Assembly: GCA_020073385.1 (NCBI GenBank)
Contig: JAIQFH010000021.1
Location: 1-64,000, forward strand
DNA from: Terriglobia bacterium
GTDB taxonomy: Bacteria; Acidobacteriota; Terriglobia; Terriglobales; Acidobacteriaceae
Direction: 5' to 3'
DNA length: 64,000 bases
Shown one piece after another: positions 1 through 9,871 of the stretch (position 1 is its first letter; the number at the start of each line of letters is the position of its first letter). The position numbers and the translations under genes are program-made. The notes below the pieces were generated by a model that did not search any database, was not told where the DNA came from, and saw nothing but the letters and a program-made list of their open reading frames with translations.

Positions 1-134
1 CAAAAGAATTGCGTGATCTCATTGTGAGGCTATGACGGCTCCAAGTAAGTGAGTTGTGATGGTGGTGCGGTATCTTATGCTTGTGAGATAGCCTCTATAA
101 GGCAGGTGTTTGCGAGAGCAGAGGAGGTCTGAAC

Positions 135-767
135 ATGTTCAGGAAATTGTTGCTGGGTTTCACAGGCATAGGAGCCGCAGGTATTGTCGCCCTCTGTCTT
201 CTCACCATCCCACTGCTGCGTCGTCTTCCAAAGCAAAGCCGTGTTTCGATGGATGGTGTCACAAGTATCGATGATGCGGTAGAAGCCTGTCGGCGGACAC
301 ATCTGCAAGGGTGGGAGCTGGTGGCGTATGCGCAGAATCTCGCTGCCAGAAAATTCACCTACTCGCGGCTCAACACGTGGGATACGCCTTCCAGGGCATT
401 TGAACGAGGCATGGGGTACTGCGAGCAACAGGCTCTTGCGCTGAAAAAAATCTATGATCGGCTGGGTATCGAAACCAGGGCGGTGTTTGCCTTGCGGTGC
501 AAATTTCCCGCCGAGGTGATTGATGGAATGCCATGGCCTGGAGGAGTGTCGGGCCATGCTTGGCTGAGAGTCAGGATCGGAGACCAAGAAGTCGATGTCT
601 GTCCTGGCTCTGTTAACAATACGCCCGGCGTGACGCATTTTGAGGTCCTTTCGAAGATGCGGACTTGGCAGCCATGGATACGTCCGTTGACGCACCTGGG
701 ATCGTCGATGGAAAATATCAGGAGGGATATGGTAGCGAGGCGCAGCCTAAAAAGAGCAGGAAGGTGA
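135..767 (+). CDS. Transglutaminase-like superfamily protein
   Basis: A 210-residue protein with an N-terminal membrane segment or signal anchor (about residues 7-28) and a transglutaminase-like core. The likely catalytic Cys is in GMGYCEQQA (about residue 97), the His in SGHAWLRV, and an Asp follows in DVCPGS. This Cys-His-Asp order is that of papain-fold transglutaminase-like enzymes. In bacteria these act as proteases or crosslinkers or are uncharacterised, so the substrate cannot be named. The start is supported by a GGAGG ribosome site just before the ATG. The gene stands alone, and the downstream 194 bases separate it from the opposite-strand lon fragment. The fold assignment is fairly firm; the function is open. 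Confidence 0.75.
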   Translation: MFRKLLLGFTGIGAAGIVALCLLTIPLLRRLPKQSRVSMDGVTSIDDAVEACRRTHLQGWELVAYAQNLAARKFTYSRLNTWDTPSRAFERGMGYCEQQALALKKIYDRLGIETRAVFALRCKFPAEVIDGMPWPGGVSGHAWLRVRIGDQEVDVCPGSVNNTPGVTHFEVLSKMRTWQPWIRPLTHLGSSMENIRRDMVARRSLKRAGR

Positions 768-793
768 TTTCTTCCTTAGGGATACAAAAAGAA

Positions 794-943
794 TTAAGTA
801 TCCGGGGAAGCAGGCGCAGCATAAGAAATGTCCACCAACCAACGTTCCAGACCGCTCAAGCGCTTGATGTGCGTTTCCACCTGGGCCATAGCCTGCTTGG
901 TTAAGCGGACACCCGTGTGATAGGTGGTAGTCAGTAAGCGAAC
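794..943 (-). pseudogene. Possible C-terminal remnant of a DDE transposase
   Basis: On the minus strand an open frame without a start reads TYHTGVRLTKQAMAQVE, then RLSGLERWLVDISY, and stops at 794. The pattern of Y-x-TG, a helical stretch and a closing L-x-x-W-x-V-x-I resembles the C-terminal tails of ISAzo13-like transposases as I remember them. No catalytic part is present. It lies immediately downstream of the lon stop codon. It could also be chance coding potential. Confidence 0.25.
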
Positions 944-961
944 CACTGGCGCTTTGCCCGT

Positions 962-2825
962 TCAGGGGCTTTTTTCCATCAGGGCAATAGTGGCATCCCA
1001 CTGGGAGCGAGGAGGAGCCTTAGACTCTGGTTCAGGGGACGCGACCATTGCCCCGACGGTTTTTTTCTGCCCGGGCTCGAGCGCGGCATCGAGGACCTGG
1101 GTGATATCGGTAGTATACACGAATAGCATCTGTTCGCGCAGTTCGCTGGGCAAGTCCTCCAGCAAGTCCTGCTCGTTCTTCTGAGGCAAAATGACCCTGT
1201 GGATACCCGAGCGGTAAGCAGCCAGCACCTTCTCCTTGATACCACCAATCGGCAGCACCTTGCCACGCAGGGTAATTTCACCCGTCATGGCGACATCCGA
1301 GCGTACCTTGCGACCACTGGCTAGCGAGACCAGCACCGTTGCCATCGTCACGCCAGCTGATGGTCCATCTTTGGGAACGGCTCCTGCAGGCACATGAATA
1401 TGCACACGATCATTCTTAAAGACGTTCTCAGGCAGACCCAGCGCCTCAGCATTGGAACATACATAGCTGAGTGCAGCCGTCGCTGACTCTTTCATCACGT
1501 CGCCCAGTTGTCCGGTGAGCGTCAACTGGCTCTTGTTGGCTGGCATTGAAGCCGCCTCAATGAAGATGATCTCGCCACCTACCGGCGTCCAGACCAATCC
1601 GGTGGCAATACCCGGACGGTCAATCCGTTCGGCGACCTCCTCGAAGAAAAGCTGACGACCCAGGTACGCGGAGACCTTTGCCGCTGTCACGTGTATTGGT
1701 GCCTCGCACCCCTCTGTGATCTGTTTCGCCACTTTGCGACAGAGTGACCCGATTTCGCGCTCCAGGTTGCGTACTCCTGCTTCACGCGTATAATCACGTG
1801 CGACGCGACGAAGGGCAGCATCGTCTATAAGCAACTCCTCCGGCTTCAGCCCATTGGCTTCACGCTGTTTCGGAAGGAGATAAGTGCGTGCAATGTGCAG
1901 TTTCTGCTCTTCCGTGTAACCAGAGAGTTCCAAAACCTCCATGCGGTCACGTAAGGCTGGCGGGATGGGCTCCAGTGAGTTGGCCGTGGTGATAAACATG
2001 ATCTTGGACAGGTCAAAAGCCAGATCGAGGTAGTTATCCCGAAAGGTATAGTTCTGTTCGGAGTCCAAGACCTCCAGCAGTGCCGACGAGGGATCACCAC
2101 GCCAGTCGGCTCCCAGCTTGTCGACCTCATCCAACATGATGACCGGGTCGTTGGTTTCGACACGACGCAGCGTTTCAATGATGCGTCCCGGCATCGCACC
2201 GACATAGGTGCGTCGATGGCCGCGAATCTCGGCCTCGTCGCGAATACCACCAAGCGACATGCGTGCAAACTTCCGATTCAGCGCACGGGCAATCGACTGA
2301 CCCAGCGAGGTTTTGCCTACTCCTGGCGGACCAACAAAACAGAGAATGGGCTCACGGTTGATCTGTCGAATGGCTTCTTGCGAGAACTGCGGGGACACGG
2401 AGGAGCCTCCCTCTGCCGCAACGCTGCCCTCTGCGGGAACGACGTCCTGACTGCGCTGGATGTGCTCGGCCATGCGTTCTTCCTTCAAGTGAAGCACGGC
2501 CAGGTATTCCAGGATACGTTCCTTGATCTTTTCCAGATCATAATGATCGCGATCAAGCACGAGGCGTGCGTGCGATACATCAATCTGCTCGCCTGTGCTC
2601 TTGCTCCAGGGCAAGCTCGTGAGTAGTTCCAGGTAGGTGCGGATCATGCTGTACTCGGGCGATGCAGAAGGCATCTGCTCAAGCCGAGACATCTCGCGCT
2701 GGGCTTCTTTGAGGGCTTCCTCGGGCAGCTGCGCCTCGTCAATCTTGCGACGCAGCTCGTTGACGATAGCCTGCTCTTCACTCTCCTCACCTAGTTCGCG
2801 CTGAATGGCCTTGAGCTCAATACTG
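962..2825 (-). pseudogene. lon: ATP-dependent protease Lon, 5'-truncated by an IS element
   Basis: The frame holds the Lon helical linker, AAA+ module and serine protease domain. It starts at the IS boundary with the linker signature IELKAIQRELGE. Walker A is GPPGVGKTS, Walker B is VIMLDEVDK, and the Ser-Lys dyad is in [11 protein letters not shown] and [10 protein letters not shown]. The N-terminal substrate-binding domain, roughly 240 residues in complete Lon proteins, is missing. The first in-frame ATG after the break is at 2692 and would give 576 residues with intact ATPase and protease domains, so a truncated product is possible if a promoter reads out of the IS. The other side of the IS carries a different gene, so the missing part was deleted rather than merely separated. 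An intact lon elsewhere in the genome is likely but not visible. Confidence 0.9.
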
Positions 2826-2860
2826 TGAACTTAAGCCCAAAAGGGGGAAAGAAAGGACAA

Positions 2861-2910
2861 GAAAGTTCCAAGTCTGGCATAATGTCAGAAAGAAAAAAGA
2901 AGGAACTTTC
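2861..2910 (+). promoter_or_regulatory. Inverted repeat over the IS transposase leader
   Basis: GAAAGTTCC at 2861-2869 pairs with GGAACTTTC at 2902-2910. The second arm sits directly before the transposase ATG at 2913 and covers the purine-rich AAGGA ribosome site. A CATAAT hexamer at 2878-2883 could serve as a -10 element. A hairpin here would limit translation from read-through transcripts, as known for other insertion sequences. The role here is inferred. Confidence 0.45.
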
Positions 2911-2912
2911 CG

Positions 2913-4378
2913 ATGTACAGATTACGGCAAATGGATGTAGATGACAAGGTATGTGAACAGGTCAGTCCAGGAATATTAGAGCGGATCTATCCCAAGGAGG
3001 TGATAGAGCAGTGTGTGCAAGAGAGCGAGCAGTGGGCAGAAACCCAGCGACGCGTGAGGCAGAGTACAGGACTCTCGCTGGTGCTGTTTGTGATGATGTT
3101 AGCACTCTGGAGCCGACTGAACCAACGACAGGTGTGGCAGAAGTTGGTAGGAGGACGGAAGCTACCTGCATCCAGAGGAACCGCTCTGCGAGATGAGCAG
3201 TTCAGCACTGACAGCCCGACGAGGGGAACTCGGCAGTGAAGTGATGCAGACACTGATGCAGGCATGCTGCAAGCCGATGGCGCAGCGGGAGCAGACCCCG
3301 GGAGCCTTCTTTGGACGTGACCGACTGATGGCAATAGATGGGACGCTGTTCAGGACGCCTGACACCCAGGACAATGAGAAAGCCTTTGGTCGCGAGCCTC
3401 AATCAGTACGGCAAAGGGGCCTATCCGCAGGTCCGTTGCGTGCTCTTGGCCGAGTGTGGGACTCACGCGGTGGCAGGGATGCAAATCAGCCGCTATGATG
3501 AGTCAGAGGTCCATGGCTCGCATCTGTTACTCCGCTTGGTTTCCCGCGACATGCTCGTCCTCGTGGATGGGGGGCTCATCTCGGCAGGATTTATCCAAGC
3601 GGTGCGTGATCGTGGGGGCCATGTGTTGGCCTCATTGCCCTCAGGGATGTGGGAAAAGGGATACGAGAGGATCAAGCTGCGCGATGGAAGCGAACTGGTA
3701 CGACTCACGCCCACTCATCGCGGCTGCTATCCTTTAGGCAAACCGATCTGGGTGCGCATTATCTCCTACCGCATCACCGATGAGCGACTGGGAGAGATAG
3801 GCAAGGTGTATCGACTGGTGACCACCCTGCTCAATCCACGCACCGCTCCAGCCCGGGACGCGGGTGGTCTTGTATCATGAACGTTGGGAGATCGAACTGG
3901 TGATTGATGAAGTCAAAACCCATGAGCGAGCACAGCACAAGATCTTACGCTCACGAACGCCTGAGGGAGTACGCCAAGAGCTTTATGGGATCTTTCTGGC
4001 CCATTACGCCGTCCGTGCGTTCATGTATGAAGCCGCATGTGAGGCCGGTATCGACCCGGATCGTTTGAGTTTTACGGAGGGAATGTTCCAACGGATGTCG
4101 AGATGATTCCCACAGCACAGATCATGGAACCAGGGGATGGCGAGCGCCTGTGCAAGCGGCTCCAGCGCAAGATCCGTCAGGTGGTCTTGCCACCTCGTCT
4201 CTTACGGGTCAATCGTCGCGAAGTCAAGCAAGTCTACAACAAATATAAACCCAAGAAGCGCAATCAGCCGCCGCCCCACCCCTTCGAGCCAGGGCAACGT
4301 TTTGAGGATTTTGTCGAGATGGTTGAGCCACTTCTGCCAGCACACCAGGGGAGAACAAAGGCTCGACTCAGTTGCTAA
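2913..4378 (+). pseudogene. IS4-family DDE transposase, frameshifted
   Basis: The coding signal moves between frames at least three times, near 3165, 3400, 3860 and possibly 4100. Fragments in order are an N-terminal IS4-type helical domain (ERIYPKEVIEQCV, then LFVMMLALWSRL), a first-Asp region MAIDGTLFRTPDT, a second-Asp region LVLVDGGLISAGF, and the Y-x2-R-x3-E-x6-K signature in YHERWEIELVIDEVKTHE. These are the expected IS4/DDE_Tnp_1 elements. A small C-terminal lysine-rich part ends at 4378. The shifts mean no full-length enzyme can be made without programmed frameshifting, for which the break number is too high. Confidence 0.85.
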
Positions 4379-4845
4379 GAGCGCCTGAAAAGAGGAGAAC
4401 GCAAGAAAACATGACGTAAGACGGAAAGCCCGATGGATCCCGTGCTTTTGCATGGGGGAAATGAGAACGGCGAGGAACACAAAAGAGGGTTGACTAGAGA
4501 TCTTTTGGGGAAGTTTCATGATTCCAATAGCTCTCTGGGTGAGGTTGTCGTCAAAAGGCACGCAGAAATCAGGCATGAAGTGCAAGACCTGATCTTACTA
4601 GAGACGCCAGAGCCCCCCGAACATCCCCTTTGGCAGAGAACCAAGGGGTCCCTTTTTGGTGCTCGGGTGTAGGATTGCTAGCTATGCCAACCTTCACCAA
4701 TTGGGTGTCTCCTGTTTCAAACCGTGACCACGTGCAAATTGGTTTCGTCGTTTCTCCTCTCACACATTCGGACTTTTTCAATCGCCTCCCCAGAACCTTT
4801 TCCCAGGGAGGCTGAGGAGTTACGACTCTTAAGTTCACAGTATTG

Positions 4846-5020
4846 GGCCGTCTAAGAAGGTGATGTTCCCACGAGTACCGGCAAGGACGATAATCGCATC
4901 TGCTTTCTGGAGACGATCTCGTCGTGCAAATCGTTTTCCCTTTATATAGAATGTGAGCCAGGTCAGAAACGGTAGCAGCGCGATGATACTCACGATAGAG
5001 AGGGTGAGAGTTTTCCGCAT
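4846..5020 (-). pseudogene. YdcF/DUF218-like membrane protein, 3'-truncated
   Basis: Only the first 58 or so residues remain. MRKTLTLSIVSIIALLPF begins a membrane segment, followed by KADAIIVLAGTRGN, the opening strand of the DUF218 (YdcF/SanA/ElyC) domain, and FLDG. The frame then runs into the IS repeat and stops. Complete members continue for another 150 or more residues. The start at 5020 lies two bases after the stop of the upstream TPR gene, so the two were probably co-transcribed. The family is thought to act in envelope or cell-wall lipid metabolism. This fragment is most likely inactive. Confidence 0.75.
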
Positions 5021-5022
5021 GT

Positions 5023-5811
5023 TTACAAAGAGAGCAGTTCGCTCAGTCGAGCGGTGCTCTGTTCCTTTCTCCAATGAGATTGTGTGAGCGTGGCATGGAG
5101 ACTTTTGACTCTGGCGATGGTTTTGCTGGCTCCCACGGCGTGTGCAAGGGTCAATGCATCCTGAGCATGCGTGACACAGGTATCAATTTCACCAAGCCCG
5201 TAATAGGCCTCGGCTTTTTGAGCTATCAAGCGTGCGCGTCCACGAATTAACGTAGGGTCATACTTTGTCAAACTGGTCTCAAGCTGTGTAATCGCACGCT
5301 GATAGTCTTGCAGAAGTACTGCATCAATGCCCCTCTGTGCTGCAACGGAGGCCGCATTGAAGCGTACAAGGCTCCGTTCTTGCATCTGTTGCTCTTGTGT
5401 GAGCATCTCTTCGGCCTGTCCAAGACTCTGCCAGCATTCTTGCATCTGCTGTGTTTTGGCATAGGCTTCTGAAAGCCCTTGTAAAATGTGTCCCTTCAAC
5501 CCGGGGAAGCTTTGTCCATCAATCGTGTCTAACGCACCGTGAAGATAGAGGATGGCTTCCTTTGGTCTCTCTTGTTGAATGAGCATCACGCCTTTGCGTG
5601 CCAGGGCCGATGACATCAGTTCAGGGTCATCTAACTCTTGTGCCACATGAAAAGCTCTTTGATACGCTCCCTGTGCTTGCGTATACTCCATCATATCTCG
5701 CAGCACGCAGCTTTGCAATTGGTAGCTCATCGTTAGGAGTACCAGAGTGGGTGTATGAAAAAGTTGTCGGAGGTCAAGCCACCAGGCGAGATCGATGCTC
5801 CCAGAAGTCAT
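5023..5811 (-). CDS. TPR-repeat protein, likely N-terminally shortened regulator
   Basis: A 262-residue all-helical protein with tandem TPR-like units, for example YTQAQGAYQRAFHVAQEL, PKEAILYLHGALDTI and YYGLGEIDTCVTHAQDAL. The composition and repeat spacing resemble the C-terminal half of the XRE/TPR regulators common in Ktedonobacteria. No helix-turn-helix or nucleotide-binding domain is present, so it may be a shortened copy. The ATG at 5811 has no clear ribosome site. It is followed two bases later by the truncated ydcF-like gene. TPR folds mediate protein contacts; no specific partner can be named. Confidence 0.6.
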   Translation of the reverse strand: MTSGSIDLAWWLDLRQLFHTPTLVLLTMSYQLQSCVLRDMMEYTQAQGAYQRAFHVAQELDDPELMSSALARKGVMLIQQERPKEAILYLHGALDTIDGQSFPGLKGHILQGLSEAYAKTQQMQECWQSLGQAEEMLTQEQQMQERSLVRFNAASVAAQRGIDAVLLQDYQRAITQLETSLTKYDPTLIRGRARLIAQKAEAYYGLGEIDTCVTHAQDALTLAHAVGASKTIARVKSLHATLTQSHWRKEQSTARLSELLSL

Positions 5812-6160
5812 CCTAGGTGCGATTGAACATCGAAGTGCGCAGGGGCAAGATGGCGCCCAACCCCTCGAGAGTCCAGCACATGCCGGCTCGCTTGAGACGA
5901 GTGGTCACGACGGTTTTACAAGAAGCCTCGATGCGCATACACCTGACCTCTTGGACTCCTCTGTCCCACGGGAAGCGCAACGAGATTGTAGTAAGCAAGC
6001 TGTATAATACGAAACTGCTTCACAAGCAATCTTGGTCACATCGCTTGCTTGCTCACTACACTGTTGAGGTTCCGTCTCAGTGCGGCAACCATGAAAGCGA
6101 ACAAAGACGGCCTGGAGCCACTTCGCTTGAAAACTACATCTTCTCATTCTAGCACACGGC
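5812..6160. other. Intergenic region without a recognisable gene
   Basis: This gap separates the stop of the acyl-CoA ligase from the start of the TPR gene, both on the minus strand. It contains short repeated GCTTGCT/AGCAAGC words around 5995-6055 that could fold, but no T-run typical of a terminator. Short ORFs in both directions show no family resemblance. Confidence 0.4.
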
Positions 6161-7834
6161 TTAACCTTTCTGCATACCGCTGTAGCTATGCTTCTGGCGC
6201 ATCACCTTCTTGTCGGGCTTGCCGACACTGGTCTTCTCCAGTGTGTCCACAAAGCGGACCTCTGGCACCGCCCATTTTGAGATCATACCCCGCTCTGCCC
6301 ATGCTTTGACGTGGAGTTGGATGTGTTCCTCGGTGACGGTGCCTATGCTCTCCTCATTCAACACGATCAAAGCCAGCGGACGCTCACCCCATTTCGCATC
6401 TGGTAGAGCAATGGCCGCTACCTCACTTACCCCTGGGTACTGAGAGATGATGTCTTCGATCGCAAGAGAAGAAATCCATTCGCCCCCGCTCTTGATCACG
6501 TCTTTTATACGATCCGTGATCAGCAGATACCCCTCGGGATCGATCGTCCCGAGATCTTGGGTATGCAGATAGCCACCGCGCCAAAGCTCTTCGGAATTGG
6601 TCGGGTCGTTCAGGTAGCCCTGCGTGAGCCATGGGGCGCGAACGATTACTTCACCGGTTGTCTTGCCATCATGGGGGACGTCCTGCATGTGCTCATCTAC
6701 GATACGCAGGTCAACGAGCTGGATAGGGAGACCCGCCCTGGTTCGGTATTCAATTGCCGTGTCCGCGTCTAGTTCGGTCATGCTGGGTTTCAGTTGGGCG
6801 AGCGACAAGATCGGGCAGCTCTCTGACAAACCGTAGCCACCGAAAATGTCGATCCCTTTGTCCAGAGCCAGCTTCGCCAGGCCCTTTGGCAAGGCTGAAC
6901 CACCGATCACTACCGTCAACTCAGACAAATCCATATCTTTGGCAGCCGGACTGGTCAGTATCATGTGCAGAATGGTTGGCACACAGTGAGAGAAGGTCAC
7001 TTTTTCGTGTTTGATCAGGGCCAACAACGTCTCGGGCATGTAGCGGCCCGGGTAGACCTGCTTGAGACCCATGGCTGTTGTCACATACGGAAAACCCCAG
7101 GCGTGGACATGGAACATCGGGGTAAGGGGCATATAGACATCACCGTAATGGAGGCACTGATGCTCAGCAGGGCTAGCTGCCGTTGCAAGCACGGCTAGTG
7201 TATGCAACACCAGTTGCCGATGACTAAAGTAGACTCCTTTCGGATCTCCAGTTGTGCCTGTCGTATAGAAGGTCGTTGCTCGGGTGTTCTCGTCAAAGTC
7301 GGGAAAATCGAAGTCTTGTGTGCCCTTTGCCAGCAGTTCCTCGTACTCAGTCGCACACCTGATGGACGGCGACGGACTTTGGGCATCACTGCCTCCATCG
7401 CTTAACACGACAAAGATTTTTACCGTTTCCAGGCGATCCTTGATGGAGTCGAGAATCGACAAAAAATCGGTGTGACAGAGGATGACATCGGCCCTGGCAT
7501 GATTGAGCGTGTAGAGAATCTGTGCCGGGGAGAGGCGGATATTCACTGTCTGTAAGACGGCTCCCATCATTGGAATGGCGAAGTAGCACTCCAGATAGCG
7601 CGTGCTGTCCCAATCCATCACAGCTACTGTATCGCCCGGCTGGACTCCTAGTCCAGCTAGACCACTTGCCAACCTGCTAATACGTTGACGCAGTGTTCGG
7701 TAGGTATAGCGACTTCTATCCCTGTACACAATCTCCTGTTCTGGGGCCGTCGCTAGCGGCGTGTGAAGCAAGTGCTTGATGAGCAACGGGTAGTCGTATG
7801 CAGAGGGTGTACGTTCAATCAGCGAGACTGACAT
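6161..7834 (-). CDS. Fatty-acid-CoA ligase (AMP-forming, ANL superfamily)
   Basis: A 557-residue acyl-activating enzyme that joins a carboxylic acid to CoA through an acyl-adenylate. The AMP-binding P-loop is YTTGTTGDPKGVYFSH, followed by a GGYGLSESCP A5-type motif, the hinge region ITDRIKDVIKSGGEWIS, and the C-terminal lysine region KTSVGKPDKKVMRQK. The overall order fits medium- or long-chain fatty acyl-CoA synthetases (AlkK/FadD-like). The preferred start is the ATG at 7834, with AGGAG seven or eight bases upstream; an in-frame ATG at 7873 has no such site. No beta-oxidation genes are adjacent, so the substrate chain length is not indicated by context. Confidence 0.88.
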   Translation of the reverse strand: MSVSLIERTPSAYDYPLLIKHLLHTPLATAPEQEIVYRDRSRYTYRTLRQRISRLASGLAGLGVQPGDTVAVMDWDSTRYLECYFAIPMMGAVLQTVNIRLSPAQILYTLNHARADVILCHTDFLSILDSIKDRLETVKIFVVLSDGGSDAQSPSPSIRCATEYEELLAKGTQDFDFPDFDENTRATTFYTTGTTGDPKGVYFSHRQLVLHTLAVLATAASPAEHQCLHYGDVYMPLTPMFHVHAWGFPYVTTAMGLKQVYPGRYMPETLLALIKHEKVTFSHCVPTILHMILTSPAAKDMDLSELTVVIGGSALPKGLAKLALDKGIDIFGGYGLSESCPILSLAQLKPSMTELDADTAIEYRTRAGLPIQLVDLRIVDEHMQDVPHDGKTTGEVIVRAPWLTQGYLNDPTNSEELWRGGYLHTQDLGTIDPEGYLLITDRIKDVIKSGGEWISSLAIEDIISQYPGVSEVAAIALPDAKWGERPLALIVLNEESIGTVTEEHIQLHVKAWAERGMISKWAVPEVRFVDTLEKTSVGKPDKKVMRQKHSYSGMQKG

Positions 7835-8459
7835 GGTAGATCTCCTTTCTTTTTGATCGACTTGTACGAACAAGCCAGGCGGAACCAGCCATCAGCACAT
7901 GAGCAAAGATATGGTATTTCCTCAATCAACAAAGTAGCGCTACAGCCGTGTGCAAAAGCTTTGAGCCGAAAGGGCAATGGGAGAGAGCAACTCGCATCAC
8001 CTCTGCGGACCAATTTCTTTAAGAGAGAAGATACCTCATTGCTCTTACATAACCGTCACATTCAGCTCATAGAGCATCACAGGAACATCACAATCTTCAA
8101 CGAGCTGTTCACTTTCAGCGCAGAAACCAGAGATGCAACGAAGAATGGTCCAAAGCCAATTCGCTTGATATGACATCTCGGTAGTGGCACAATCAAGAAG
8201 GATGGCTCCGGTCACAGGGAATCCCTTCCACCAGTTGAGGGAAGACATCATCTCCCGCAAGACGAGAACCGATCCTTCTTGATTGTGCCACTACCCATAG
8301 CATATTTTAGCCAAAATATGTACTTTTGCATATAGGTATGCTATATTGGTACTCAGACTAATTTTATTGTTTGCTTGCTACTGACGTTGAGGCTAAAATG
8401 ATCGAGCCGACATCTCAGATGAATGGTCAAGAAGGTCGGAATGGATAACGCATGACGAG
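7835..8459. other. Intergenic region holding a short inverted-repeat element
   Basis: No convincing gene is present. The only structure is the element at 8180-8295. A run of AT-rich sequence around 8310-8375, with TATACC/TATGCT-like hexamers, could include promoter elements, but nothing decisive is seen. Confidence 0.4.
8180..8295. repeat. MITE-like element with perfect 24-bp terminal inverted repeats
   Basis: The first arm at 8180-8203 begins GGTAGTGGCACAATC and its exact reverse complement lies at 8272-8295. About 68 bases lie between the arms. There is no coding capacity and no clear target duplication. The size and the perfect ends fit a miniature non-autonomous transposable element or a paired IS end. 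No parent element is visible in this window. Confidence 0.6.
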
Positions 8460-8472
8460 GATTCGGTTGCAC

Positions 8473-8911
8473 TCAGGCCAGTTTGCAGTGTGTTTTTGGC
8501 ACCTTTTTGGGTTTGCGCACCACCGGAAAGCATGGAGCTTTAGTACGCGACTGGCCTTTGGGCCATCCCGGCGATTTTCCGCGTGGTTTGGGCGCAGGAG
8601 CCGGTGTGCCAAGTTGGGCCAAAATGGCGGGCATGACGCGACGAGCCTGTCGCGCAGTCGCCGGACGAGGGCCTCTTTCCCAGAGACGCAGTCGAAAACT
8701 GCCAGCCGACACTGACCGGCTTGGTGGCGTGCGGCATATTCGGCATAGAGATCATGCTGCGATCCGCACTGCACTCGGCTTGGGGCCGCTCGATCCTACT
8801 GCTCTCAATGCCCAGCCAGATGGGGATGTCCCCTGGGTCAATCAAGGCGTCGAGCCAGAGCGCACGCATCTGCTCCTCGTCGATCCGTCCGTCTTGCAAC
8901 GCCTCAGACAC
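8473..8911 (-). pseudogene. DDE transposase remnant with internal deletion
   Basis: The minus strand first encodes a segment around the first catalytic region: IWLGIESSRIERPQAECS, SMPNMPHATKPVSVGWQFST. Coding then switches frame near 8712 to a C-terminal tail, ILAQLGTPAPAPKPRGKSPG, VVRKPKKVPK. The order matches the DDE transposases that end in a PKPRGxSPG-type basic tail, known from cyanobacteria and Chloroflexota. The middle part with the second Asp and the Glu is missing, so the copy is dead. Overlapping plus-strand ORFs are shadows of this GC-rich tract. Confidence 0.65.
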
Positions 8912-9135
8912 GCTGGGCTAGCCTCGGGCAAAGAAGGGCGACAAGGACAGTTCTGCCAAACTGCTTGCCTGACTCTCGCTCAAGAGAGCATCGCACAGGA
9001 TTGAGATAACTTCTGAAACATGCTTGCTCGCTTTTTCGCATGTTTCATCGATACCTGTGTATCTATACATCTATTTGGAAAGGATGCAATATGCATACCA
9101 TGCGCATGTTGTGATTATGAAAGGCAAGATGGTTT

Positions 9136-9846
9136 ATGAGTCGGCCTAAAATCCTTATTGTCGATGATAGTGCAGCAGCATGTCTCTTTATAGCCAACGC
9201 CCTGCAACAGGCAGGGTACGGGGTGAACATCGCTTTTGACGGGCACAACGCTCTCGCCAAGGTGCTAGCTCTACGCCCACAGTGTCTCGTCCTGGATGTA
9301 ATTTTGCCAGACGTCAACGGCTATACCGTCTGCCGCCAGGTGCGGGCGGCGGATCCTCAACATACGGTGCCGATCATCCTCATCAGCACGAAAAACACTG
9401 CTCTTGATCGCACCTATGGGCTAAGCCAAGGGGCAGATCGGTACCTCTCCAAGCCATTTACCGCAGAGGCGCTCCTGCAGACGGTCTGGGATGTGTTACC
9501 TTCACACCTTCGTTCCGCCGTCCCTCCTCCCCCCCTCGTCCCAAAGCCTCCCGCGATGACGCTAGCGAGTCTTATTCCTCGCCGCCGCGTCGATCCTACC
9601 TTGTTTACGACCAGCAATCCATTTGCCGGTTCCATGCGCATGGATCAGCGAACTCGTCAGCTCTATGCAGCCATCGATGGCCTGAAAACGGTGGACGAGC
9701 TCTCTGCGGTGATGGGGGGCGGGATAAAAGAGACGGTAGAGACGCTTCGGACACTCTTTGTTCAACAACGCATTGAGTTCTGTGACAAAGAAGGAGGGAT
9801 CGTAGATTCCCACCGTTTGTTCTCTGACACGAAAGTATCATCTTAA
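9136..9846 (+). CDS. Response regulator with CheY-like receiver and C-terminal domain
   Basis: The first 120 residues form a receiver domain: ILIVDDSAA supplies the acidic pocket, VLDVILPDVNGY the phospho-acceptor Asp (about residue 54), IILIST the switch Thr/Ser and SKPFT the conserved Lys. A proline-rich linker (PPPPLVPKPPA) leads to a C-terminal region of about 75 residues (LYAAIDGLKTVDELSAVMGG) that resembles the winged-helix or DUF4388-type ends of gliding and twitching regulators, though this part is unsure. No histidine kinase is adjacent. The gene is followed 25 bases later by a membrane protein on the same strand, so the two may form an operon. The start has only a weak ribosome site. 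Confidence 0.8.
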   Translation: MSRPKILIVDDSAAACLFIANALQQAGYGVNIAFDGHNALAKVLALRPQCLVLDVILPDVNGYTVCRQVRAADPQHTVPIILISTKNTALDRTYGLSQGADRYLSKPFTAEALLQTVWDVLPSHLRSAVPPPPLVPKPPAMTLASLIPRRRVDPTLFTTSNPFAGSMRMDQRTRQLYAAIDGLKTVDELSAVMGGGIKETVETLRTLFVQQRIEFCDKEGGIVDSHRLFSDTKVSS

Positions 9847-9871
9847 CTGTGATAGAAGGGAAATTAGGAAC

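Larger units (their letters stand above)
2818..4845 (+). mobile_element. IS4-type insertion sequence, about 2.03 kb, decayed
   Basis: Matching terminal inverted repeats CAATACTGTGAACTTAAG occur at 2818-2835 and, in reverse complement, at 4828-4845. Inside is one transposase-like reading frame broken into several pieces. About 450 bases after the last transposase fragment (4379-4827) hold no recognisable gene. No direct target duplication is visible outside the repeats. The left end cuts lon and the right end cuts an unrelated ydcF-like gene, so this copy marks a deletion or recombination junction. The family assignment rests on the transposase motifs. Confidence 0.85.

Noticed and set aside
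8483-9004. A 173-residue plus-strand ORF
   Set aside because: It runs opposite the recognisable transposase relic and has no family features.
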